A DNA stretch of 64,000 nucleotides from Spirochaetaceae bacterium. GTDB taxonomy: Bacteria > Spirochaetota > Spirochaetia > Treponematales > Rectinemataceae. The translations under genes and the position numbers were made by a program. Shown piece by piece: positions 9,896 to 17,976 of this stretch (positions are counted from its first letter, which is position 1; each line of letters starts with the position of its first letter). The notes under the pieces were generated by a model. The model saw only the letters and a list, made by a program, of their open reading frames with translations. It was not told where the DNA came from and did no database searches. The stretch lies in NCBI GenBank assembly GCA_025356015.1, contig JANXYO010000091.1, forward strand, positions 1 through 64,000, written 5' to 3'.

Positions 9896-10882
9896 ATGCG
9901 CGATCGCATGCTCGGCAAGACCGGCTTCCAGGTCTCCGAGATCGGACTCGGGACCTGGCAGCTCGGAGGCAAGTGGGGGGAGAAATTCGACGACGCCCTA
10001 GCCGACAGGACCATCGCGGCGGCACTGGATGCTGGCGTCAGCTTCATCGACACAGCCGACGTCTATTCCGACGGCCGTAGCGAGACGGCCGTGGGCAGGG
10101 CCCTCCACGCGAGGCCTGGGGCCTTTCGCCTCGCCACCAAGTGCGGCCGCCGCATTAGTCCCCACGTGAACCAGGGCTACACGCCCCAGGCGCTCCGCGG
10201 CTTTGTCGAGGATAGCCTCAGGCGGCTGGGGACGGAGTGCATCGACCTGGTCCAGATCCACTGTCCACCCACCGAAGTCTACTACCGGAGCGAGATCTTC
10301 GGGACCTTCGAGCGCCTCAAGGAGGAGGGCAAGATCCGGAATCTCGGCGTCAGCGTCGAGAAGATCGAGGAAGCCCTGAAGGCGATCGAGTTCCCCAACG
10401 TCACGACGGTCCAGGTAATCTTCAACATCTTCAGGCAGAGGCCGGCCGAGCTGCTTTTCGAGCAGGCCTTGAAACGCAAGGTGGGGATCATTGTCAGGGT
10501 CCCCCTGGCCTCGGGCCTCCTTGGCGGACGCTTCACCCGCGACACGAAGTTCGAGGCAAGGGACCACCGGGCCTACAACCGCGATGGGGCGGCCTTCGAC
10601 AAGGGCGAGACCTTCTCGGGCGTCGACTACGAAAAGGGCCTCGCCGCCGTGGAGGCCCTGCGTTCCGTCCTTCCGCGCGAGGGCGCACTGGCGGCATGGG
10701 CACTGCGCTGGGTCCTCATGTTCGAGGCCGTGTCGGTGGTCATCCCGGGTGCCTCGAGGAGCGAGCAGGTGGGGGAGAACGTGGCGGCCTCAGGCCTGCG
10801 TCCTCTGTCGAGCGAGGAAATGGAAGGGGCGCGGAAGGTCTACGACAAGTACATCCGGGATCCCGTCCATTCGCTCTGGTAG
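9896..10882 (+). CDS. aldo/keto reductase
   Basis: NAD(P)H-dependent oxidoreductase of the aldo/keto reductase superfamily, 328 residues, cytosolic. All four catalytic residues are visible: Asp in FIDTAD, Tyr in the following VYSDG, Lys in LATKCG and His in LVQIHCP. The C-terminal IPGASRSEQV nucleotide-binding motif is also present. The AGGAGG site at 9884-9889 with ATG at 9896 fixes the start, although the frame is open upstream inside nuoN. It lies 26 bases after nuoN and is probably cotranscribed. The substrate is unknown; nothing ties it mechanistically to complex I. Confidence 0.93.
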   Translation: MRDRMLGKTGFQVSEIGLGTWQLGGKWGEKFDDALADRTIAAALDAGVSFIDTADVYSDGRSETAVGRALHARPGAFRLATKCGRRISPHVNQGYTPQALRGFVEDSLRRLGTECIDLVQIHCPPTEVYYRSEIFGTFERLKEEGKIRNLGVSVEKIEEALKAIEFPNVTTVQVIFNIFRQRPAELLFEQALKRKVGIIVRVPLASGLLGGRFTRDTKFEARDHRAYNRDGAAFDKGETFSGVDYEKGLAAVEALRSVLPREGALAAWALRWVLMFEAVSVVIPGASRSEQVGENVAASGLRPLSSEEMEGARKVYDKYIRDPVHSLW

Positions 10883-10906
10883 GCCGTGGAGCCTGAAAGG
10901 ATCAGC

Positions 10907-11404
10907 ATGATCAAGGACATGAGCTTTCAATGGGCCAATCTCTGGATACCAGCCATCCTCCTTCTGCCCAACCTTGCCTACCTCATCTGGAAGCCCCGTG
11001 GGCCCAGACCGATAATAGGCGGTCTGTACATCACGATCCTGACTGTCCTGGAGCGCCTGGGCCAGGCCGGCTCCTTTGTCCTGCCCCTATTCTTCCCCTT
11101 CGAGCTCTCGGGTGACGCGGGCATCGTTGTGTCCTTCGTGATGGCGATGACCATGGTGGTCTACTACTCAGGCTGGGTGCGCTATTTCGGCAATGGCAGG
11201 GAGTACCGCCTGCTTTTCGAGAGGGTCTTCTCGATGCCCATCCCCATGGCGATCTGCCCGGTGGTCTTCCTCGCCTGCTTGGCCCTGCTTGAGCGATCCC
11301 TCCTTGTGTCGGTCTTCGTCGTCCTGCTCGCGGCTGGCCACCTGCCCCTGAGCCTCCTTGAAAAAAGGCTCTACGAAGAGGATGCGGCCGATAGGCAGGC
11401 TTGA
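10907..11404 (+). CDS. small integral membrane protein, unknown function
   Basis: A predicted 165-residue inner-membrane protein. I see four hydrophobic blocks: about residues 8-25, 40-65, 75-95 and 112-140, the last one possibly two helices. The C terminus is charged. I do not recognise the family. I chose ATG at 10907 because AAAGG lies 6 bases ahead; an in-frame GTG at 10886 would add seven residues. It follows the aldo/keto reductase by 24 bases and may be the last gene of the same transcript. Confidence 0.7.
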   Translation: MIKDMSFQWANLWIPAILLLPNLAYLIWKPRGPRPIIGGLYITILTVLERLGQAGSFVLPLFFPFELSGDAGIVVSFVMAMTMVVYYSGWVRYFGNGREYRLLFERVFSMPIPMAICPVVFLACLALLERSLLVSVFVVLLAAGHLPLSLLEKRLYEEDAADRQA

Positions 11405-11487
11405 GGGAACCAGAGAGGACCAAGCAGAGCACCGAAACCTGTCGCCCCCCCCGAGGGCCACTTTAGTAGATTGGAACTACGCGGGAA

Positions 11488-11506
11488 TCCGGCCCCCATG
11501 GCCGGA
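11488..11506 (+). terminator. possible hairpin after the nuo-distal genes
   Basis: Perfect 7-base inverted repeat TCCGGCC/GGCCGGA around a 5-base loop, 84 bases past the stop of the small membrane protein and 33 bases before the next start. There is no T-run after it, so termination is only suggested by position. Confidence 0.35.
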
Positions 11507-11538
11507 CGCGTCCATCTCTACAGACGGGGGTACGCATC

Positions 11539-11832
11539 GTGGTTTACCTTATCCGAAATGTGCGGGTTGCGCGGGATTGGGAGAAGATGGAGGGCACGGC
11601 CAAGGCCCTGACCGAATACTGGGCAAAGCAGCCCCAGGTCAAGAGCGTGGAAGTCTGGAGCAACATCGCCGGCCGCCAGGATGAGTACAGGTTCGTCGTC
11701 AAATTCGAGTCCCTTGCCGACGAGGAGAAGTTCGCGCTCAAGCTCTGGGACGACAAGGGCTATGAGGCGGTGATGATGCGGTTCGTCTCGGTCTTCGACC
11801 TCGAGGACGACGAGCTGGTGAGGAGCTTCTAG
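11539..11832 (+). CDS. conserved small protein, unknown function
   Basis: A 97-residue soluble protein starting at GTG, with a GACGGGGG ribosome site just ahead. The pattern of alternating strands and two helices (a Trp-rich helix after a first strand, VEVWSNIAG, YRFVVKFES, a second helix, and MRFVSVFDLEDDE) looks like a ferredoxin-like alpha-beta dimer of the ABM/NIPSNAP kind. That is a fold impression only, and no catalytic residue can be named. It stands alone between two intergenic gaps of about 100 bases. Confidence 0.6.
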   Translation: MVYLIRNVRVARDWEKMEGTAKALTEYWAKQPQVKSVEVWSNIAGRQDEYRFVVKFESLADEEKFALKLWDDKGYEAVMMRFVSVFDLEDDELVRSF

Positions 11833-11930
11833 CCGCGATCCCACCAAGGCCTTGTGCGGAACATCTTGCGCGGCCTCCCAAGGTTGACTCAGGTCCCGGC
11901 GCGGTCCATACTGGCCCAACCGGAGGGATC

Positions 11931-12824
11931 GTGACGTCAGAGCGGCCGATGACTGGCAAGAGATACCTGTACACGCGGGAAGGAGGGGAGGGCCGGCTCG
12001 AGATCGAGACCATCATCGACGGCGACCTCCTCACCATCATCCCCACGCGCGAGGGCCTGGTGCTCAATGAGGGCATCAGGAAGGTCGCTCTTTCCCCGAG
12101 CATGGGGGTCGACGAGCTCATCCGCGAGAGCACGGGATCCCTGCTCCAAGGCTATGCCCTCGACGAGATCAGGGAGGACACTACCGAGATCGAGGCGACG
12201 GTCATCCACGAGATGAAGAAGACCCCGATCTCGCTCCGCGACGGGGTATACGAGAAGCGGTTCCTCGAGACCTTGATACTCTGCCTCGACCTCAGGAGTT
12301 TTTCGAGCTATGCGCGCGACCAGGGCAGGGACGAGGTGAAGGGCTTCCTCGAGCGCTACACCCAGGAGCTGCTCGCCGCGATCAACGCCTACGCGGTCTC
12401 CTACTACAAGCTCCTGGGCGACGGGGCCCTCATCCTCTGGGACAACCCGAGCCGGGGCGATGTCGACAACGCGGTGGAACTCTTCACACTCCTGCGCTGG
12501 GTCATCGGGGAGACGGGCCCTGCCTTCGGCTACCGCGACAGCCTGGCGGGGGCCCTGCTGGTGGACGAAGTCTACAAGTACGAGATCTACGCCGAGTCTT
12601 CGGGGCTGAAGTACCGCGACTACGTCGGCTACGGGATCAATTTCGCCTTCAGGCTCCAGGGGGCGGCGCGGTCCAAGGAGCTGCTCTCCACCAGGGACCT
12701 GGTCGAGCGCTTCGGACTCGCGGCGAGCCAGCTGCCCGAGGGTGCCAGGCCCACCAGCGAGTCCATGAAGGGCATCAGGGAAAGGGACTACGAGGACATC
12801 CAGATCCTCGTAGCCCCCGACTGA
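11931..12824 (+). CDS. soluble class III adenylate/guanylate cyclase homologue
   Basis: A 297-residue cytosolic protein. Residues from about 115 to 260 match the class III nucleotide cyclase fold: the first metal Asp in LCLDLRSFSSYA, the second in YYKLLGDGALILW, and the Asn and Arg of the transition-state helix in GINFAFRLQG. The N-terminal 100 residues have no recognisable domain and may be a small sensor. It starts at GTG with GGAGGG 3-4 bases upstream; an ATG 18 bases further in is an alternative. The gene converges with ygeW, only 17 bases separating the stops. It could make cAMP, or be a degenerate relative; the key acidic residues argue for activity. Confidence 0.72.
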   Translation: MTSERPMTGKRYLYTREGGEGRLEIETIIDGDLLTIIPTREGLVLNEGIRKVALSPSMGVDELIRESTGSLLQGYALDEIREDTTEIEATVIHEMKKTPISLRDGVYEKRFLETLILCLDLRSFSSYARDQGRDEVKGFLERYTQELLAAINAYAVSYYKLLGDGALILWDNPSRGDVDNAVELFTLLRWVIGETGPAFGYRDSLAGALLVDEVYKYEIYAESSGLKYRDYVGYGINFAFRLQGAARSKELLSTRDLVERFGLAASQLPEGARPTSESMKGIRERDYEDIQILVAPD

Positions 12825-12841
12825 AGCTGGCCCTGGAGTCC

Positions 12842-14038
12842 CTAAAGCTGGGACCTCGCGCTGCCCCTCTCCAGGACTCGCGCGAGGGTTGCGGCCGGAT
12901 CCTTCGACTTTCCGAGGAGGATCATCGCCGCGATGATGTAGGGCTTGTAGCTCGCCTCGCGGTAGGTGTCGTCGCGGTAGCGCTCGAAGACGCTCGCGGC
13001 GACCTCACCTGCTGTGCAGGAGACGTCGGTGATGTCGGCGGGCAGGCAGTGCATATAGAGCGCCTTTCCACCCTTGGTGAGCTTCATCTTCGCCTCGGTG
13101 CACTCCCAGTCCTTGAAGCGGGCGTTGTTAGCGAGGCACTGCTTCTCGAGATCCTTCAAGGCCGCCTGGTCCCCATTCTTGAGCAGGGGGACGCGCTTCT
13201 GCATCACATCAAAGGGGGCCCAGCTCTTCGGGTAGACGATATCCGCGTCGGCGAAGGCCTCGTCCATCGAGTTCACGTGCTTGAATGAGCCGCCCGATTC
13301 CTTGGCCTGCTTCGCCGAGAGGGCGACGACCTCGGGGATGAGGTCGTAGCCCTCGGGGTGGGCGAGGCTTATCTCCATGCCGAAGCGGCTGGCGAGGCCG
13401 ATGATGCCCTGGGGCACCGAGAGGGGCTTGCCGTAGGAGGGGGAGTAGGCCCAGCTCATGGCGATCTTCTTGCCCTTGAGCTTGTCGAGGCCGCCGAAGT
13501 GGTGGGAGAGGTGGAGGAGGTCGGCCATCGACTGGGTGGGGTGGTCGATGTCGGATTGGAGGTTGACCACGGTGGGGCGGTCGGGGAGGACGCCCGCGGC
13601 AAGGCCCTCGTCGAGGGCCTTGCCCACCTCCCTCTGGTACTTGTCGCCCTCGCCCAGGTACATGTCGTCGCGGATGCCGATGGCCTCGGAGAGGAAGCTG
13701 ATCATGTTCGCGGTCTCGCGCACGGTCTCGCCGTGGGCGATCTGGCTCTTGCCCTCGTCGAGGTCCTGGATGTAGAGGCCGAGGAGGTCGCAGGCGCTCG
13801 CAAAGGAGAAGCGGGTCCTGGTCGAGTTGTCGCGGAAATTGGACACGGCGATGCCGGAGTCCCAGATCCTGGGCGACAGACCGGCAGAGCGCATCGCGCG
13901 AAGGGTGTCGGCGACGATGAAGGTCGCCTCGAGCTCGTCGCGGCTCTTCTCCCAGGTCAGGAGGAAGTCCTTGTGGTACATGCCAAGCTTCTTGCCTCTT
14001 AGGCCCTCGATCATCTTGCCTATCTCGGTCTTTGTCAT
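12842..14038 (-). CDS. ygeW: knotted carbamoyltransferase YgeW
   Basis: Member of the aspartate/ornithine carbamoyltransferase superfamily, YgeW subgroup. The carbamoyl-phosphate loop NSTRTRFSFASA (about residue 70) and the HCLPADITDVSC segment are plain, and the 398-residue length exceeds the ~330 of ornithine carbamoyltransferase, as is typical for YgeW. In purine-fermenting bacteria ygeW travels with ygeY, ygfK, ssnA and xdhD. It is thought to transfer a carbamoyl group from a purine-ring breakdown product to phosphate, giving carbamoyl phosphate for ATP synthesis. I chose ATG at 14038, which has GGAGGAAGAGG just ahead; an ATG 24 bases upstream has a poorer site. No carbamate kinase gene is in the window to complete that step. 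Confidence 0.9.
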   Translation of the reverse strand: MTKTEIGKMIEGLRGKKLGMYHKDFLLTWEKSRDELEATFIVADTLRAMRSAGLSPRIWDSGIAVSNFRDNSTRTRFSFASACDLLGLYIQDLDEGKSQIAHGETVRETANMISFLSEAIGIRDDMYLGEGDKYQREVGKALDEGLAAGVLPDRPTVVNLQSDIDHPTQSMADLLHLSHHFGGLDKLKGKKIAMSWAYSPSYGKPLSVPQGIIGLASRFGMEISLAHPEGYDLIPEVVALSAKQAKESGGSFKHVNSMDEAFADADIVYPKSWAPFDVMQKRVPLLKNGDQAALKDLEKQCLANNARFKDWECTEAKMKLTKGGKALYMHCLPADITDVSCTAGEVAASVFERYRDDTYREASYKPYIIAAMILLGKSKDPAATLARVLERGSARSQL

Positions 14039-14084
14039 CTTCCTCTTCCTCCGGTCATGCATATCCCCAGGCGCCAGGCGCCGG

Positions 14085-14099
14085 TCTTGTACTACAAGA
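14085..14099. promoter_or_regulatory. perfect palindrome upstream of ygeW, possible operator
   Basis: TCTTGTA-C-TACAAGA is a perfect 7-1-7 inverted repeat, 47 bases upstream of the chosen ygeW start. Its half-site (TTGTA) resembles binding sites of GntR-family regulators, and a GntR/UTRA regulator is encoded in the same gene set. The link to that regulator is inference. Confidence 0.45.
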
Positions 14100-14106
14100 T
14101 GATTTC

Positions 14107-14243
14107 ACCGTGGAAGGCGCGGAGATGAGGAGGATGAGGTGGAGAGATCCGGCACCCTGGTGGCGGCGCCCACTCCTTCCCCATGATCCCTTCCATCTCT
14201 ACTTCCGCCTCCATCGCAACAATTTCTCCGTGCCTCCGTGGCG
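14107..14243. repeat. degenerate inverted repeat between ygeW and xdhD
   Basis: The 228-base gap between ygeW and xdhD holds no gene. It has a purine-rich arm ending GGCGCGGAGA (to 14125) and a pyrimidine-rich arm TCTCCGTGCCTCCGTGGCG (14225-14243). These are imperfect inverted copies of a GAGGC(A/G)CGGAGA-like motif. The wording resembles the better preserved element at 39326-39416. Confidence 0.35.
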
Positions 14244-14266
14244 TGCCTTTCTCAATTCCCTATCTT

Positions 14267-17134
14267 CTACAGTTTTCCCATGGCCCTGAGCACGCGCTCG
14301 CTCGTGAAGGGCCACTCGCGCAGCCAGGCGCCCACGGCATCGTGGATGGCGATTGAGATGGCTGGCGCGGCTCCGTTCAGCGCGATCTCCGAGACGCTCT
14401 TGCCTCCAAAGGGCCCCACCTCGTCGGCCACCGGCACGAGTTCCACGTGGAAGTCCTTCGGGATCTCGTTGATGGTCGGGATCTTGTAGTCGAGGAAGTT
14501 GGCGTTGATGCAGCGACCATTGTCGTCGTAGAGCATCTCCTCGTAGAGGGAGTGGCCGATGGCCTTCAGGACCCCGCCGTAGATCTGGCCGATGGCGAGG
14601 GCGGGGTTGATCGGTGTGCCGCAGTCCTGGTAGGCGTGATAGCGGTCGAGCCTCACTTCGCCCGTGCGCGTGTTCACCGCCACCTGGACGAAATGCGCCC
14701 CGTAGGGGAAGGCCGCGTGCTCGGTCTTGAAGTTGCCAAAGCCCACAAGCTCGCCGTGGCCCTCGCCCTGGGTGGACATGTGGGCGAGCCTCGCGAGGCT
14801 GATCTCGCCCTTCTTGCCCTTCACCATGCCGCGATGCGCGATCTTCAGGTCGGCAGGGTCCTCGCCGAGGATGAGGGCCGCCGTGGCGATGATCTTGTCC
14901 CGCAGGTCCTCGGCCGCGCGCACTGCGGCGTTGCCCGAGAAGAAGGTGCCCGATGAGGCGTAGGCCCCCTTGTCGAAGGGTGTGATGTCGGTGTCGCCCG
15001 AGATGACGGCGACATCACCCATCTCGAGGCCCAGGATCTCGGCGGCTGCCTTGGAGGTGAGGGTGTCGAGCCCCGTGCCGAGGTCAGCCCCACCCGAGAG
15101 CATCAGGACGGTGCCGTCGCGCAGGAGCCTGAGCTCGGCGTTCGCCGAGTCGAGGCCCGGCAGGCCAGAGCCCTGCTGTATGATGACGGCGCCTCGCCCT
15201 AGCCTCCAGTCCCTGTCGCTAGACTCAGGCCGTGGTCCCCTCCAGGCGAAGGCCTTCATGCCCCGGTCCAGCATCTCCCCTAGCCCGCACTCCCCGAGGG
15301 TGACGGCCGCGCCCGGCCTGCCTTCCCCGAGGCTCTTGAGGATCTCGATGCGGGCGCCCGATCGCACGCGGTTCTTCTCGATCATGTCGATCTGGTCAAG
15401 TCCGAGCTCGGCCGCCAGCTCGGCGAGGGCGGTCTGGAGGGCGAAGGAGCCCTTGGGGGCCCCATAGCCCTGGTAGGCCCCGGCGGGCGAGAGGTTTGTG
15501 TAGTAGGACTTCACCTCGAAGCGCGCGTTGTCGCACAGAAGTAGGGGAAGGCTCTTCGAGATCGCGTTCATGGGGACGGTGAGGCAGTGCTGGCCGTAAG
15601 GCCCCGTGTCGGCGTCGAGCCGCATGAGGATGGCGGTGAGAGTGCCGTCGCGCTTCGCGCCGAGCTTCACTGTCACTTCCATGACGTGCCTCGTGCGGCT
15701 CGCTACGAACTCCTCCTCGCGGCTGTAGCGCCAGAAGACGCTCCTGCCGGTCTTCCACGCGAGATAGCCCACGACGTCCTCGAGGACGATGTCCTGCTTG
15801 GCGCCGAAGCCACCCCCGACCCTTTCCTTGATGACCCTGACCTTGTTCTCACTGATCCCGACCGCCGTGGCCACGATGCGCCGCAGATGCCAGGGGACCT
15901 GGGTCGAGGCGTGGATCACGAGACGGCCCGAGTCGATCTTGGCGTAGACGACATGGGGCTCCATGGGTGTGCACTGGACGCGGTTGCCCTTGTACTTCCT
16001 CTCGATGACGACATCGGCCTCGGCAAAGCCCTTCTCGATGTCGCCTATCCCGTCTGCGACGGAGGCCGCGAGGTTGTGGTGGGGGTCGGCGTGGAGGGGG
16101 AACTGGTAGATTATGGGGTCGTCGCGTCCGTCGCCCTCGACCGAGGTCCCCGCGGGTGCCTCGCCGACGACATAGCTCACGGCGCCAGAGTGGACGACGG
16201 GAGCCCCGGCGGCCTTGGCCTGGGCTATCGAGAGGACGGGTTTTAGGACCTCGTACTCGACCTTGATGGCCTTGAGGGCCGCTGCGGCCTCCTCGGGGCT
16301 CTCGGCGAGGACGGCGGCCACCCTGTCGCCGACATGGCGCAGCTTCTTCGAGAACATCCTCTGGTCGTAGGGCGAGGGCTCGGGGAAGCCCTGGCCGGCG
16401 GTCGTGTAGACGGCGCCGGGGCAGTTAAGGTAGGTGAGGACCTCGACGACGCCGCTCATGGCCTCGGCTTCGGCTGTGTCTATGGACTTTATCCAGGCGT
16501 GGGCGTGGGGGCTGCGGAGCATGGCGAGGTGGCAGGCGCCGGCTTCGACCCTGTCCTCCACGAAGGCTTTCTCGCCAAGGGCGAGGGCCGCGGCGTCGAC
16601 CTTCTCCCTGTCCTTGCCCACGTGCCGCAGGTCCTTCCTGAACTCTGGTCCCGCAGGATCGGCGTATCCAGGATCGGTGAGGCGTTTCGAGGCGATGCGT
16701 ACCGCCGCGTAGAACTGCTCGTAGCCCGTGCAGCGGCAGAGGGTGCCCGAGAGGGCGTCGCGGATCTCTTCCTCGCTCGGATCCTTCGACCTCTCGAGGA
16801 GGTCCTGGACGGCGAGGGCGACGGCAGGGGTGCAGTAGCCGCACTGGACGCAGGACGCGTCGACGAGGGCGCGTTGCACGATCGAGAGCTTGCGCTCCCT
16901 GGACTGTTGCTCGACAGTCGCGAGCTCGCAGCCTTCGGCCTGGAGGGCCAGGATCTGGCAGGAGTTCACGGGCCTTCCGTCGAGGATCACGGCGCAGAGC
17001 CCGCAGGAGCCTTCGCCGTCGCAGCCGTTGCGCACCGAGGTGATGCCCTTGCGGCGCAGGGCGTCGCGCAGGCTCTCATTCGCCTCGCAGTCCCACTTGA
17101 CGGAGCGGCCGTTGAGCTTGAAGGATACTTTCAC
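14267..17134 (-). CDS. xdhD: molybdenum hydroxylase XdhD (fused 2Fe-2S and Mo-binding subunits)
   Basis: Molybdopterin hydroxylase of 955 residues, the length of E. coli XdhD, historically called 'probable selenate reductase Mo subunit' and now linked to oxopurine metabolism. The first 170 residues carry two [2Fe-2S] sites (NGCDGEGSCGLC; CVQCGYC with LCRCTGY); the remainder is the xanthine-dehydrogenase-type Mo domain. At the glycine loop near residue 438 it has GGGFGAKQ, not GGKE, and near residue 555 AYQGYGAPKG rather than FRGFG. The Glu and Arg that orient xanthine are therefore replaced, arguing for a different substrate. A late Glu (GGKSVSEIA) could be the catalytic base. It starts at GTG with AGGAG upstream and overlaps ygfM by GTGA. 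FAD must come from YgfM. Confidence 0.92.
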   Translation of the reverse strand: MKVSFKLNGRSVKWDCEANESLRDALRRKGITSVRNGCDGEGSCGLCAVILDGRPVNSCQILALQAEGCELATVEQQSRERKLSIVQRALVDASCVQCGYCTPAVALAVQDLLERSKDPSEEEIRDALSGTLCRCTGYEQFYAAVRIASKRLTDPGYADPAGPEFRKDLRHVGKDREKVDAAALALGEKAFVEDRVEAGACHLAMLRSPHAHAWIKSIDTAEAEAMSGVVEVLTYLNCPGAVYTTAGQGFPEPSPYDQRMFSKKLRHVGDRVAAVLAESPEEAAAALKAIKVEYEVLKPVLSIAQAKAAGAPVVHSGAVSYVVGEAPAGTSVEGDGRDDPIIYQFPLHADPHHNLAASVADGIGDIEKGFAEADVVIERKYKGNRVQCTPMEPHVVYAKIDSGRLVIHASTQVPWHLRRIVATAVGISENKVRVIKERVGGGFGAKQDIVLEDVVGYLAWKTGRSVFWRYSREEEFVASRTRHVMEVTVKLGAKRDGTLTAILMRLDADTGPYGQHCLTVPMNAISKSLPLLLCDNARFEVKSYYTNLSPAGAYQGYGAPKGSFALQTALAELAAELGLDQIDMIEKNRVRSGARIEILKSLGEGRPGAAVTLGECGLGEMLDRGMKAFAWRGPRPESSDRDWRLGRGAVIIQQGSGLPGLDSANAELRLLRDGTVLMLSGGADLGTGLDTLTSKAAAEILGLEMGDVAVISGDTDITPFDKGAYASSGTFFSGNAAVRAAEDLRDKIIATAALILGEDPADLKIAHRGMVKGKKGEISLARLAHMSTQGEGHGELVGFGNFKTEHAAFPYGAHFVQVAVNTRTGEVRLDRYHAYQDCGTPINPALAIGQIYGGVLKAIGHSLYEEMLYDDNGRCINANFLDYKIPTINEIPKDFHVELVPVADEVGPFGGKSVSEIALNGAAPAISIAIHDAVGAWLREWPFTSERVLRAMGKL

Positions 17135-17976
17135 TGTCGGACTCCTGGGGTCGCGGCTGGACTGGAAGCTGCCAGGGCGGAGCCGGCCGCGGCGTGCATG
17201 GCGTCGGCGAGGAGGGTGGCTGCCCGCAGGCGCTTGAAGGCCGCGCTCGCCCTGAGGTCATCGATGGGGTTGAACAGTGGCGCCGAGGCGGCTTCGATCG
17301 CCTCACGCGGGGGGAGGGCCATGCCTTCGAAGAGGGCCTCGAGCTCGCCGAAGCGCCGGGCATGGGAGGCAAGGCCTCCCATGGCGATGCGCAGGGAGGA
17401 GAGCCCTGCGGATGTCACGATGCACGATACAGCCACGGTCAGGACCGAGAGGTCGCAGGAGGACCTGGCCCAGCGCAGGTAGGAGGAGCGGCGTCCGGGA
17501 TCGCTGGCTATGGCCGCCTCGAGGACGAGGCCCGATCTGTCGGCTAGCCACTCCGCCGCGCCGAGGCGGGTCTTCTTCCCTCCCTCGACGATGAGCTTCG
17601 CGTCCAGCACCAGAAGCAAGGGTATGAGGCTCGCGCAGGACTTGTTCGCCCCGAGGTTGCCTCCGATGGTTGCCCTGTTGCGCGTGTTGCGGTTGACCAT
17701 GGTAAGCGCCGCCTCGCGCAGGGAGGCGGGGACGAGGTCACAGTCCGCTATGTCCTGGAAGCTGGCCCCGGCCCCCATGAGCAGCTCTCCGTCGGCCATC
17801 CTGATCGCGCGGGGCAGGAGCCTGCCCACATCGATCAGAGCCGCGGGCCTTGGCCTCGAATCGCCGGCAAGGATCCCCGTGCCGCCCGCGAGCCAGGCTG
17901 CTCCGGGATTGGCCGCCTTCTGTTCCAGGGCCTCGGCCAGCGAGGAGGGCCTCGTGTAATCTACTATTCCGTTCAT
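17131..17976 (-). CDS. ygfM: FAD-binding subunit YgfM of the XdhD hydroxylase
   Basis: Flavin subunit of the molybdenum hydroxylase family, 281 residues. The FAD-binding loops AWLAGGTGILAGD (residues 27-39) and NTRNRATIGGNLGANKSCAS (about 95-114) are clear, followed by the CO-dehydrogenase-flavin-type C-terminal domain. It should take electrons from the [2Fe-2S] clusters of XdhD, whose gene overlaps it by GTGA. The last 30 residues are an Ala/Pro-rich tail. Its own ATG overlaps the preceding gene by ATGA, so all three genes are translationally coupled. Confidence 0.9.
   Translation of the reverse strand: MNGIVDYTRPSSLAEALEQKAANPGAAWLAGGTGILAGDSRPRPAALIDVGRLLPRAIRMADGELLMGAGASFQDIADCDLVPASLREAALTMVNRNTRNRATIGGNLGANKSCASLIPLLLVLDAKLIVEGGKKTRLGAAEWLADRSGLVLEAAIASDPGRRSSYLRWARSSCDLSVLTVAVSCIVTSAGLSSLRIAMGGLASHARRFGELEALFEGMALPPREAIEAASAPLFNPIDDLRASAAFKRLRAATLLADAMHAAAGSALAASSPAATPGVRQ

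Noticed and set aside
16334-17482. Plus-strand open frame opposite xdhD and ygfM
   Set aside because: It spans the overlap of two well-supported genes on the minus strand and has no recognisable features.
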